Assembly: GCA_020650975.1 (NCBI GenBank)
Contig: JAIPMN010000428.1
Location: forward strand, 1 to 20,504
Length of the DNA stretch: 20,504 bases
DNA from: Apostichopus californicus
Lineage: Eukaryota > Echinodermata > Holothuroidea > Aspidochirotida > Stichopodidae
Direction of reading: 5' to 3'
Below the pieces are notes generated by a model that worked only from the letters and a program-made list of their open reading frames with translations, was not told the origin of the DNA and searched no databases. Made by a program: the position numbers and the translations under genes. Of this stretch, positions 8,945 to 18,611 are shown piece after piece. Each line of letters begins with the position of its first letter. Position 1 is the first letter of the stretch.

Positions 8945-10020
8945 CTCACAACCTCAGCACCAAGTAGCACCGACCGATGGTGGGAGGCTCGAGGGATGGG
9001 ACTTGCCCACTGGACCTCGCATCACCGCGCTACCAAATGCCAACTTGGCCTGCAAAGTATTAGATAGCATGTCGTCACAACGATGTTGGTGTTCTCCAAG
9101 CTGCCGCTTTCAAGATATCTGCCACCAGCACTCCTGCGAAAAGGGCAGTCTAAGCTGCGACTCCCCCTGATGTGATGTGCCAGGGCTGACTCTTGCCGAG
9201 TAAATTGTGAATGGTCTGATGACCTCTGTCAACCATCTTAGTAATGCATCCTTTGTAGCTCCTGAAATAAACATATTCATGGTTTCTCCTCAATCCCTTC
9301 ATTCCTCTTCAGCTACCATTTTTAATAGTGCTCTGACTGGGCCTCAAAACTTATCTTTGGCAATAGAGGGCATGGTTTTGATTTCCATTATGAAGATACC
9401 TCATGGGTGAAAGGACAGCACTTGATTCTTAGCGGTAAAAGCAGGATCCAGACTAGTCTATAACTTCATGTTTTCCGAACATGATATGGTTAGACATTGT
9501 CGATAGCACATGTAGGCAACTTCTTGTCCTAGCGCATAGCTACTGCAATCAGAAAATAAGGTCTTTTTCGTCCATGCTGCCAACGGGAACACATCAGCTC
9601 ATAAGGATGGGATGCGAACACTCCGGGCACTGCCGACAAGCTCCACGAAAGATCTAGCCGTCTGACCCTTGGTCTTTGTTGGCCATTCCCCCGAGAAGCT
9701 GGGAAATGTATCTGTTGGTTTACAAGCTAGCCGTCACATACACCCACTTTTTATGCTTGGAAAGGTTATTGAGGCATCCCCACTAAAAATGTAGGAAGGA
9801 TGTCTATATATATATAATTGAAATTGTAGTGAGTTGGAAACTCCAGAACAGTGCAAAAACTTCCAGCCTCCACCGGGATTCGAACCTGGCCTACTGCTTT
9901 ATATGCGGCCACCCTAACCACTAGGTTATGGATGTTGATTGTATGTCCAGAGGTTCGAAACAGGTAAGGAAGGTCGTAATGCCACTGTAGGCGTTTGGCA
10001 CAGCTGGTATCGAACAATAC
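8906..10020 (-). pseudogene. DIRS-like copy C: tyrosine-recombinase domain and 3' terminus, decayed
   Basis: Minus-strand translation, with frameshifts and stops, gives TNRYISQLLGGMAN (about 9690-9730, matching NHRYIEQLISGMAN in copy B), HGRKRPYFLIAVAMR (about 9530-9575), SGATKDALLRWLTEVIRPF (about 9215-9270) and VADILKAAAWRTPTS (about 9070-9115). The order and motifs are those of the tyrosine recombinase of DIRS elements, which integrates the circular cDNA. The Arg region near IAVAMR, the helix DALLRWL and the AWRTP segment before the nucleophile region are visible, but no intact catalytic set is. An AVMRGPVGKSHPSSLP-like tail follows, then the inverted terminal sequence at 8906-8944. Upstream homology runs to the SINE at about 9800; 9976-10020 is probably the displaced continuation. 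Confidence 0.8.
9800..9975 (-). mobile_element. tRNA-derived SINE inserted in DIRS-like copy C
   Basis: On the minus strand, AACCTAGTGGTTAGGGT (9911-9927) is a box A-like region and GGTTCGAATCCC (9874-9885) a canonical B box, about 30 bp apart, followed by CCGGTGG. This is the internal RNA polymerase III promoter of a tRNA-like head. A non-tRNA body (GGAGGCTGGAAGTTTTTGC...) follows, ending in a TA-rich tail at about 9800-9815. The head lacks a proper acceptor stem and is followed by unrelated body sequence, so it is a SINE rather than a tRNA gene. Both sides carry related sequence (CCTTCCTACA beyond the tail, CCTTCCTTAC beyond the head), a probable 9-11-bp target duplication. The exact 5' end is uncertain. 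Confidence 0.75.
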
Positions 10021-10036
10021 TAGTTCTGTTTTGGTG

Positions 10037-10062
10037 ACATATTTGCCTTACATATTTGCCTT
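10037..10062. repeat. 13-bp direct tandem duplication
   Basis: ACATATTTGCCTT occurs twice in immediate succession without mismatch. The size suits replication slippage. Confidence 0.8.
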
Positions 10063-10870
10063 ATATAGATACACTAAATCAACTGCATTGTTGTAGACAT
10101 CCTAATTTGCATACATTTGTCTTATTGGCGGCATAAAGCGTATAAATTGCATGGTATATTTTGTGTGTAAGTCCCTCAAACAGCAGTTGTTCTTTCCTCA
10201 TCTCAATTCTAAATTTGTTATAAAACAAACATTACAAGATAAACATTTAAATGTCCTTTCTTGCTCAAACCCTTTGCATTATGAGTCTCAGGTTGCATCT
10301 AATTGAAATTTTAAAAATAAAATGTTGATTTCAAAAGTGAGTCACATTTTTCTGCCCCTCACAGAAAACAGTGTCAGTTTGTCACAGACATTTGATGACT
10401 TCCTCTTTTATTTTAAATTGAGCAGTTCTTTTTTATGGTTGATAGAATTTCATATCTTATTGTTGTTTCATAATATTTCAGATATATTAGGAAATATTTT
10501 CAAGTTTCAACAGAATATTACATATAGTGAATTAATTTCAACATTGTCATTTCAATTGATGTCCCTTCTCACTTACAGCAAATTGCTCTGTTTTATTTTC
10601 ACTTATTTTGAAGCCATATTTGATTTTCATTCAGTGTGAAGTTTTCACAGTATGTAGTATTAACTAAAATAGTAATAGGATATATTAGGGAAGCAGTATA
10701 TATATCCATCCCTCACATGAACTCCTACTGATCAAGAATGAAGTTCAACCTACAGCAGCTTTACATTTTGAGTTATAGCGTTAATTCTACTGACTACAAA
10801 TGATTTTTGACACAAAACCAAAAATTAGGTTCTCGTACCCATTAGGGTGCGTAGGTATAAGCCAAAACAG
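10063..10870. other. AT-rich stretch without recognised gene
   Basis: A 105-codon plus-strand frame (10,322-10,639) is open, but it encodes a Phe/Leu/Ile/Ser-rich string typical of T-rich DNA. It has no domain, convincing initiation context or splice sites. Nothing else is seen. Confidence 0.5.
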
Positions 10871-10916
10871 ATACCGGTATACCCGCTGACGAATACCGGT
10901 CTTACCAGGTATACCG
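10871..10916. repeat. ACCGGT palindrome cluster
   Basis: ATACCGGTAT (10,871-10,880) is a perfect 10-bp palindrome. It is followed by TACCCG, then ATACCGGT (10,893-10,900) and AGGTATACCG. The cluster interrupts AT-rich sequence and resembles in style the clusters at 240-320 and 1119-1178. It may be DNA-transposon subterminal sequence; no matching terminal repeat was identified. Confidence 0.5.
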
Positions 10917-12239
10917 TTAATTTGTACTATCAAAGCTAACATGAACCTATGGATACTAGCCTAGCCTACAAATAAATGTATCTGCGATTTTATTACGACT
11001 TTCCCATCTCTGTTTTTTTCTTTGCGGCAACTTATTTAAACATTTTATTAAAAAAGAAAAATCAGTGTTGTTTACGTGTCTTTGCATTTCAACGCAAAGT
11101 ACAGTTCAGTACACTACACGGCCCAGTCCAACCACAAACAGTACAGTAGCATATAATGGGTATGGGAATTACCAGGTAATTGAGCATTTGGATAGTAATG
11201 CGTAGAATCAGTATCAGAACAGGTATGAATCTACTTACAGCGCCGAATCGGTTTCTTCCCAAAATAACTTGTTAGAGCATTTGACAAACTAAGTGTGTGA
11301 AATGGAACTTGTGAGAACCATTTGGCGGGAAACTGTACTTGCGAGTACGGCAGAACTATGCTGAAGTTTTAATGCAATTAGCAGCAGCAAAGTGTGGGTA
11401 TATTATACAACGTCCTGTTTATAAATATTTATATTCATACTGGAAATAAATAAATGAAATGAAAAACAAAAGTGACTGGATGAATAACTTTAATTTGTCA
11501 AGTTCAGCGGTCAAAAAAAAAAGTTTTGGGGATTCCTTTCTTTGAAATGGTATTTTCAAATGTAAAGAGAGTGACTTCTTAGAACCGCAAAAGCTCCGTG
11601 GCAATGTGAAAGTAGTGAGATAGAGACTAGATTATCCCATTAGTTTAGTATGGATTGTTTTAAAACTTAAATAAAACGTTGCGATCTCTCTGACAGTAGT
11701 TACAGCATCTTTATTTTACTCGCATGTCAGACCTGCTCCAAGCACATTTTACCAGCTCTGGTTTCTCTAGACCGCATTGCATCGCTAACAGAAACTGCAG
11801 ATTCCTTGCTAGACAAAATGAATACATGTATTGTTATTAATGTACACGCACAGTGTGAAGGGCAGCACCTGAACTCCCTAGTCAAGATAATAAAAATTGG
11901 TTCATCATGTAACACTTTTCGCAAGCTCGTGAATCTGTAATTTGTTTGCACCCAGCAACACTGTATACCTACCTCTCTCTGGAATAATAATAATTGGCTT
12001 AATAGCGTAAATTCGGGGTAGAGCAATTGATCGTATTTTCTCGAGAGGGGTATTACAATGAGGTCTTTGTTTCAGGAAGAGTCTCCATCTGGCGCAAAAA
12101 GTTTCTTGAGTTAACAAACGAATGCAATGCTGGGGAGGAAGAAGTAATTATATAGCTTAAAGTGAGGGGACAATTACCACATGAAATGAAGACGTGAAAA
12201 TACTTATCTTTTGTGTACTTTCTACTTCAATCAGGGTAT
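10917..12239. other. No gene confidently recognised
   Basis: Two overlapping minus-strand frames (11,727-12,026, 99 codons; 11,905-12,117, 70 codons) are open, and an AATAAA on the same strand lies about 15 bp past the stop of the first. Neither shows a known motif, and they are in different frames. They could be a decayed 3'-terminal exon or chance. The rest shows only short palindromes. Confidence 0.4.
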
Positions 12240-13015
12240 AATATAGGGTCAAATATTTCGTGTAGCTCGATTTTTACGGAAGTTCAGGTCGAGGCGACCC
12301 CTCTTATATGTTGTGGGCTCTGGCTCTTGCAGGGTCAATGGCGAAGAGCCTAATCACCTCTGAGAGCCACCTGGTTAGGGTGTCCTTAGATGCCCCGAAA
12401 ACGGTGCCCGTGGCAAGATAAACAGGGTTGTAGCTCTGTCTTAATCTCTGGGATAAAGATATCCCCTGGTGAAAGGGATAAGGCTGGGTCTGGGGAGCAT
12501 CCTAATGCCATGATTTTCAAATCTAATATGGTTGTCTTTTGTTGATAAAACTAGAAGACAGCTCCTCCTCCTTGATGATGCCACTGTGATGAGGAACAGC
12601 GGTTTCTTTGTTAGTGCTGCTAAAGAAGCTGAGGACATTGGGTCATACGGTGACTTTGGTAGGGCTCGCAGTACCCTTATAAACCCCATAACAGTGCCAA
12701 CCCCCTGACTTGGCTTATATTGGCCATTCCACTGATGAGCTGCTCTATGTATCTGTGGTTACTCAGGCTGGAACCATCCACAACACCCTTATTTATTGCT
12801 GCAATCGCCAATATATTTAATCGTGGCAACCTGTTTCCTTTCTCAAAGAATGTTTGAAGGAAGTTTCATACTGTCACAAAAACCTTGGCTGACAGTATTT
12901 GTCTGACATGGCACCACTCCTTGAACTTCCGTAGTTGGGAATCGTAAGTTGCCATAGTAGATCCCCTCCTTGCGTTTGTTTGCAACTGCCTCCAAAAAGC
13001 CCTTCTGTCTGAGGG
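12240..13015 (-). pseudogene. DIRS-like copy B: tyrosine-recombinase domain, decayed
   Basis: The domain starts with ATYDSQLRKFKEWCHVRQ (about 12,905-12,960), the N-terminal SAM-like core-binding region of DIRS recombinases. NFLQTFFEKG, SLSNHRYIEQLISGMAN (about 12,725-12,775) and ALTKKPLFLITVASSRRRS (about 12,560-12,615) follow; the Arg cluster corresponds to the first catalytic Arg. Later come KDTLTRWLSEVIRLF (about 12,345-12,390) and ARARAHNI before a stop (about 12,302-12,325), where the family has H-x-x-R. The second catalytic Arg is therefore disrupted by a small frame-shifting change. Similarity ends soon after (IELHEIF), with no nucleophile Tyr. The frame changes at least three times. 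The enzyme would insert circular cDNA without a target duplication. Confidence 0.85.
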
Positions 13016-13855
13016 AAGCCCTGACAACTTCCAGGCAACTAATCTGAGCCCTTTGATATCCGGGTGCATCAGGGTCCCTCTCCTCTGCGATAGGAGATGA
13101 GGGGTATCTGGCAGTATCACTAGGATGTCCATCAGCAACTGAAGTATTTCCCCAAACCACGGCCTGCAGGGCCAGAACGGAGCTACTAGTATTATTCTCC
13201 CCTTGGAGTGTGTGACTTTCCGTATAACTTCACTGATTATAATGCAAAGAGGTGGGAAGGCGTACCCCTCCATAAAATCCCACAGGAATGACATGGCGTC
13301 TGTCTGATATGCCTTGAGGTGAAATCATCTGGAGCAGCAGACCTGGAGTTTGACATTCCGTAGGTTTACAAGCAGGTTTTATCAGTGGCTTCCCCAGGAT
13401 GTTGAATATCCTGTCGCATGTCCCATGGGACAGTACCCACTCGTACGGATCCAAGTGCCCTCTCCACAGTGCGTCCCCCATAACATTCTCCTTCCCTGCT
13501 ATGTGGGATGCTCATAAGGTCATGTTCGATTCTATGGCACAGTTGCTCAGAGTGTGAAACCCCTGTTGACTGATAAATGCCATGACTATGGTGTTTCGGT
13601 GAAGACCATCAACTTGGAGTTCGCCACTTGTGGCTGAAAGGCTTCCAAAGCCCGCCTAACAGCCAACATCTCTAAGACGTTTATGTGTGCTTTCCACTGG
13701 GGACCATATCCCCCACGCCATTCTGGTTCTGCCAGTGGACTCCCCACCATGTTTAAGTGAGGGGTCTGTCGTAATGGATGTCATCAGAAGCTCTAATATG
13801 AAAGGAGCTCCCAGGTTCCTATTCTCTATGGTGGAACACCACCACAAGTGTGGTT
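13016..13855 (-). pseudogene. DIRS-like copy B: RT end, RNase H and linker, decayed
   Basis: In element order: KPHLWWCSTIENRNLGAPF and MTSITTDPSLKHGG (about 13,750-13,855), the end of the RT thumb and the start of RNase H; HINVLEMLAVRRALEAF (13,640-13,690), a hallmark of DIRS RNase H; NTIVMAFISQQGFHT (about 13,555-13,600); ASHIAGKENVMGDALWRG (about 13,460-13,510); DPYEWVLSHGTCDRI; and GYAFPPLCIIISEVIRKV with ILVAPFWPCRPWF (about 13,140-13,265). The FPP...LVAPxWP segment sits between RNase H and recombinase in DIRS/Ngaro-like elements. RNase H removes RNA template during cDNA synthesis. Several frameshifts and at least one in-frame stop are present. I see no separate long methyltransferase domain between FPP and the recombinase, so DIRS versus Ngaro subclass is left open. 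Confidence 0.85.
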
Positions 13856-14440
13856 TGAGGAGCCCTGTCAATTGTGCCAGCCACACTGGCTGTTCCTCGT
13901 GTCTCCTTCTGTGGGACCGGTATCTCCTCTTGGCCCTCCTTTGGCTATCATCCGAAGAATCGGAGGATATGTCTGAAGTAGGAGACCATCTCCCTCTACT
14001 TCTGCAGCCTCTTGGGGATCGTGACCAGGACCTGCTGTGATCCCGTCTTAACATCCGTTGCCCCTCTTTGCTTCGGGTTGGACCTCTTTCCTCCAGCAAC
14101 CCTCCGGTCGCGTCCACACCTCTGTACATGCTGGTTACTCTGTTTCTCTCTTTTTCTCTTTCCTCTGCTCTCTCCTCTCTTCTCCTTCTCTCTCTTCCCC
14201 TACTTCCTCTTCTTCTCCCATCTCTTTCTTTCTCTCAATTCCCCCTCTCTTTGGGGACCATTCGGGTTTGGTAGGTAATCCAGCTTTCCCTGGAGCTTGT
14301 TCTCTGCCCTATATGCCAACTATCTCTCTCTTGTCAATGACTAGGTGAAAATTAGATGCACACTAGGCAAGGATCCCTTCTGGTACACATCCAGCCTTTA
14401 GGACATAAATCATGGTCATCCCATGTTCTTCCGGGACGGA
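13856..14440 (-). pseudogene. DIRS-like copy B: gag N-terminal part, fused by deletion to the RT end
   Basis: Minus-strand translation gives a Cys motif with MCTRRDPCLVCI (about 14,370-14,405), a Glu/Arg/Lys tract from a purine-rich run (14,135-14,250), then SRSWSRSPRGCRSRGRWSP, SDISSDSSDDSQRRAKRRY and HEEQPVWLAQLTGLLKP (about 13,850-14,045). These align with copy A. Right after GLLKP the protein passes into the RT end (HLWW...), whereas copy A continues with about 400 more gag residues. The RT core and gag C-terminus are therefore deleted in copy B. The open frame running through the junction (13,656-14,129) is the longest clean frame in the window at 157 codons, but it is chimeric and leaves the RNase H frame downstream. 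Confidence 0.8.
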
Positions 14441-15149
14441 ATTGTGAGCAAGTGATGCATTTGAGCTGGCTACGGGAAGACATATGAACCCAAATTAAGA
14501 TTAAACAATTGTAAAAAAAACGTCTGACAATTACAAGGGAGAATTAGGAGAAGGAATGTAAGCTAACAAAGTCTAACAATACAAAGGAGTAACTTAACAA
14601 CGTGCTTTGGCTAAAAGCCATCGGATTACAAGCGTAGTAAACAATCTGGCCCAAAAACAAGTTATGAAAAGCTAGTGAGCAAGAGAAAGATGATCGAAGG
14701 ATAACTTACTAAAAGCTCTTTTAATTACAAAAAGGAAAGCAATCAAGATGGAAACACAAACTTACATGCAATAAAACCGAACTACAACATGCAATGTATG
14801 GGGGGGGGGGGGGGGGAGGCAGGAAAACTAGCGTTAGCAATGCTACCCGTACTGAAAACATATGATTTTGAATGGGGTGGGAACCGCTCCCAAAACAGTC
14901 TCAAAAACCCTCCCCTACACAAAAAAGGGTACTTATCGGGCTGCACACGAATTATCATCTATAGTTTTCCTGTTTCCTGTAAATGGTTAACAAAGATCCT
15001 ATGGAACTGTTCCAATTGAATTAAGTCATATAAGAATCAACAGAAAAAATGAACGATGTAGGTACTTTGGGTGGTAGAATGAGATGAGAGGGCAATGATG
15101 GGAGGGGTCGGTCATAAAGGGCGCAGTTTCAGAAGGGTACCAGTTCATT
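14441..15149 (-). other. Untranslated leader region of DIRS-like copy B, unrecognised sequence
   Basis: Between the gag start and the 5' terminus of copy B no coding motif is visible. It contains an uninterrupted run of 17 G (14,800-14,816). Positions about 15,060-15,149 (minus) are similar to the left interior of copy D at about 8230-8325, which links them to the element's 5' untranslated end. Part of 14,441-15,050 could be a later insertion. Confidence 0.5.
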
Positions 15150-15220
15150 CTCGGCAAGGTAGAACAGGAGTGCTAAGGTTGTGAGTAGACAGGTGAGCGA
15201 GGTGCAAAGTAAATCTCAAA
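15150..15220 (-). repeat. 5' terminal sequence of DIRS-like copy B
   Basis: The plus strand reads AGGTTGTGAGTAGACAGGTG then AGCGAGG and GTAAATCTCAAA. It is related to the inverse of the copy D left terminus (8177-8240) and to the copy C terminus (8906-8960). It matches through the GACAGGT core and on to the AAAT-C-CAAA end, so the outer boundary is near 15,220. This gives a span of about 2,980 bp for copy B. Confidence 0.65.
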
Positions 15221-17985
15221 TGACCTTTGACCACCAACTTCAATAGGGTCATAGTACTTATCAAAGACGATCTTCATACCAAATATGATGTTGAACCAAG
15301 TTGTCCTGATTGAGTTATTGTGCTAACCTCAGATTCAGACTCTCACCTAGCTCTATTGACCCCTATGGCCCATTGATCCTCACCAATAGGCTTCTTGTAA
15401 TACATCTACTGTTTAAACCAGATTAATGTTTAGCCATTAGGCACTATTTGATTTATCATTTACAAGCAGTTCAACATACACAGTGACAGACACACATATG
15501 CATAGAATATTAGATTCCTTACAACTCTGACAAGGAGTATGAAATGTGATACTGTACATGTATCCATTGATAATTTGATTTACAATTTGAGCTTTTGCAC
15601 AGCAAATGCATCCTCTGTTTCTACTGTACATATATGTACATAGACTGCAGCTAGTTTACTACTGTTCAGTATTAATGTGATACATGCATGCACCAATTTG
15701 ACTTATTTTCTGTAATAAGCTCACAGATTTTGTTTAAAACAAAACTGTATGAAATGTACTGACATATAACAGCCTAGAAGCTTTAAGTCTTGAAGCTGCA
15801 ATATCCCAGTAGTACTGTCATCAAGTTAGTTTTGTGGGTATTACAAGTATTATGAAGATTCTGTATAGATGATGTACTGCAATTCAAGTACAGTACATGC
15901 ATCTGTTTGAGAATTGAAGATATTTGCTGGTACCATTGTACAGTAGGCCTACAGTATACTTAGCTGCTGACACAGCAACATTGTGCAGTACACACACACT
16001 ATACTGTAGAACTCAACCAACTGACGCAACTTCAGTGCTGTTAAAAAAACGTTTTGTAATTGTGCATGTATAGTGCCAGCATGTTATGTGTACTATTGTG
16101 TATGTGATGCCTTACAACTGGTACACATATTGTGCATATACTTATAGTCTAACTGTACCCTATACCCTCAGTAAAAATGGTTCCCACGCTTCTAAAAAAA
16201 AAAATCAAATTCCAGACTTGTTCGAGACCAAAACATGTGTTATGGTAATTACTTTAAAATGCATAGCAGGAGGGGAAAATTTTTATCTTTTTAGGGGGCT
16301 CATACTAAAGGATTTTAGTACACAAACAATACTGTGGTTTCCGTTAAGTCGAAAGAGACAATAATTTAGAGAAATTTGATATCAAAGTTAGCAGATTCTC
16401 ACTGACCAGAAACGTGATTCGTAAAAGTTCATGAACATACAGGTCACTGTGACGTCATTCTGCGGAGTGTACTGCGAATGCGAAACAATAACAATGGACT
16501 TTCCACGTACTTCTCGTAAGAAAGTGAACCTTTTATTAACTTCACTCTTCCACTAAACATGCAGCTACAAGAGAAAGAAATGGTTGTTAGAATTGTTCAC
16601 ACATTTGTTAACTCATTTTGGGTAGCAATTCTTCAATTAAATGTAAATTATGGTTAAAAAACTGCCTCAACGTCTGGTCATATTTCGTAGGATTCGCTAT
16701 TATTGGCCAGTACACATACTGTGCCGTACGATATTGAGGTCTTGCCGCAATTGAAATGCCTACCTAATGAAATATGTTCACATCTCGGGTAATTCTTCAT
16801 TTGTTGTTGCAATTAATTGTCTTTGCAGTTAGTTTCCAGTCACTGGATGCTATATTAATCAAATCCACAAAATATAAAGCTTTGTGTACATGTCTCAGTC
16901 TTGCTGCCATAAAGTAAGCCGTTCAGAAAGTCACAACTCCACAAAAGCAGATACACAAGCGAAGGGAACATCACGGAAAAACAAAGCGCCTGATATATTC
17001 CATATTCCATTGTTAGTTTCAAAATTTAAAAAATGCAAAAACTTTTACCGCCTCAGTACAATATACATGCCTACCATAAATATCGTCCGTACATGTTAGT
17101 GTGCATCACTAACTTAGCTTCGTGCGTAGTGTTGTGTTGTTGGTTCTGCTAAAGAGAACAAAGTCACGCAGGGCCTATTGAGTAGCATTGTACAACTATC
17201 TTTGGTAACATGATCTTTATTCCTGCACCTATGGGCTAAATCACGGCTGAAGATAAACAATTGAGCCTGCACATTAGAATAACAAGGCAATCGTGGCTAA
17301 TGAGTTTAGGCATATATATCAAAATTAGGGAGAATTTACCTTTAGAGGGCCTCTGCGTAGACTATATTGCCTATATGTGTACTGTACAGGTATGTGTTGA
17401 AGTGTGCTGAACATATCTTCGCCTGCAGACGGTGGGAAACCCCGGGAGTGAGAAAGTCTTTGGGGTGCCCCTATAAAAATTAATCCAAAGCCTGTGACTG
17501 GGAACGATAAAGAAACTTAAATTTTGGTCTTGATATTAACAGTATGACGCATCGGTGTAGTGTTAGTGCTTAAGTGAATGGCATGATCGAAGGTGTTCTC
17601 AAACGACTCAGCACAATTACGTCAGAGGGTGACATGTAGTCACATGAGTGCATGCTTAGGAACTTTTGCGAAAAGAGCAAATTCCTTGTCCAAAAGTGCT
17701 AGGTTTGATCAAGTTTTACCGAGTCCCATAAGAAAATCATACAATGTGTCATACATCAATGGAAAGTTACAAACTGTGTAAAGATTCAATGTAACATAAA
17801 TTTGAACGGATAAGAGGAAGTTGAAAAACCACCAGCTATGCATATTAAAGCCTAGATTTCCACTTATGAAGATCTCTAATGTTAGACTGTTAACCTATAG
17901 TAGGCCTAACATTGTACCAATAGGTATGCCAACACCTATTATTACTTTGTGGGAAGGGTTCAAACATCATGAAGCCCATGGCATG
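15221..17985. other. AT-rich stretch without recognised gene
   Basis: No coding domain, RNA gene or ordered tandem array is recognised over about 2.8 kb. Open frames are short (92 codons at most, 16,086-16,364) and lack motifs. 'GTACAGTA' and 'TAGGCCTA' words are frequent, including a GTAGGCCTAC at about 15,943. Confidence 0.5.
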
Positions 17986-17989
17986 CTAC

Positions 17990-18140
17990 ACTCTTAAAAC
18001 AAAAGTGTGAAAAATTTACTCTTTATCGAGAGTGACATTTGTTCACTCCATAAGAGCGAAAATTCACTCTATAAGAGCGAACTTCGTTGGTGTGCAGTCC
18101 CTCCAGTTACTTCTCTGTTCACTCTTTGACCCTGAGTGAA
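17990..18140. repeat. Chain of short hairpins (TTCACTC/GAGTGAA type)
   Basis: Five small stem-loops follow one another: ACACT...AGTGT (about 17,990-18,009); ACTCT-ttatcg-AGAGT (18,018-18,033); TTCACTC-cataa-GAGCGAA (18,042-18,060); TTCACTC-tataa-GAGCGAA (18,063-18,081); and TTCACTC-(9 nt)-GAGTGAA with a perfect 7-bp stem (18,118-18,140). The third and fourth are consecutive 21-bp units (18,042-18,062 and 18,063-18,083). This may be a MITE-type element or part of one; no outer terminal repeat was established. Confidence 0.65.
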
Positions 18141-18330
18141 TAATAAGTGTGTGTTGACATGTGATTAGCCAATTACATTAACGAATGCTCCCGCTCTTTT
18201 TGATTAATTAGTTGACAGCTGCATGGGTTCATGTTCACTAACACAGGCAATTTGCCTACATAATATAGTAAAGTATAACATTTGCAATATACAATTCAAA
18301 CCAAGGGGAGATTTTCTGAAGGAATTGAAG

Positions 18331-18394
18331 ATGTCTGTTCAAGACTGGTTGGAGAGTCATGGTTTTGGAGAAAATATTGTTCAGTTATTAGAAG
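18331..18394 (+). CDS. Candidate first coding exon, SAM-domain-like start
   Basis: An ATG at 18,331 (A at -3) opens MSVQDWLESHGFGENIVQLL-E. It is followed after GAAG (18,391-18,394) by a consensus 5' splice site GTAAGT (18,395-18,400), leaving a phase 1 junction. The pattern V-x-x-WL-x-x-x-G(F/L)-x-x-x-(I/Y)-V resembles helix 1-2 of SAM (sterile alpha motif) domains, protein-interaction modules of about 65 residues; CARD or death-fold proteins could look similar. The frame is open upstream to 18,223, so an earlier start or an upstream exon is possible. No middle exon completing the domain was found. The exon is plausible; the family is a guess from about 20 residues. Confidence 0.4.
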
Positions 18395-18582
18395 GTAAGT
18401 CAATCTATCTATAATAAGTTACTGGCAGTATTTACAGTATACGTACTAGGACTAGTTGTACTAGGCAGGAGTATGCTAATAACTATGTACTTAAAATGCA
18501 GGCTTTGGGCTAGGCCTAATGCCACATAAACAAAATAACGTACAGGTGGCCACTGTGACTTTAACGAGTAACAAAGTTTAAT

Positions 18583-18611
18583 CTTATTGAACACTTATTG
18601 AACACTTATTG
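18583..18611. repeat. 11-bp tandem repeat, 2.6 copies
   Basis: CTTATTGAACA is repeated directly twice, followed by a partial third copy, without mismatch. Confidence 0.75.

Noticed and set aside
9862-9938. Functional tRNA gene on the minus strand
   Set aside because: A and B boxes are present, but the acceptor stem does not pair, and the sequence continues into a SINE body with a TA-rich tail and probable target duplication.
10322-10639. 105-codon plus-strand ORF as a membrane protein
   Set aside because: Hydrophobic content reflects T-rich base composition; there is no domain, supporting context or splice signals.
11727-12117. Minus-strand terminal exon followed by AATAAA
   Set aside because: Two overlapping short frames without recognised motifs; a polyadenylation word is frequent by chance in AT-rich DNA. 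Kept only as a note in the annotation.
13687-14348. Several overlapping plus-strand frames (Leu/Ser/Phe-rich) opposite copy B
   Set aside because: Shadows of the Arg/Glu/Ser-rich gag and RT-end sequence on the minus strand; the CT-rich tract gives open but meaningless frames.
16086-16364. 92-codon plus-strand ORF
   Set aside because: No recognisable motif, an A-rich low-complexity centre, and no splice or promoter evidence.
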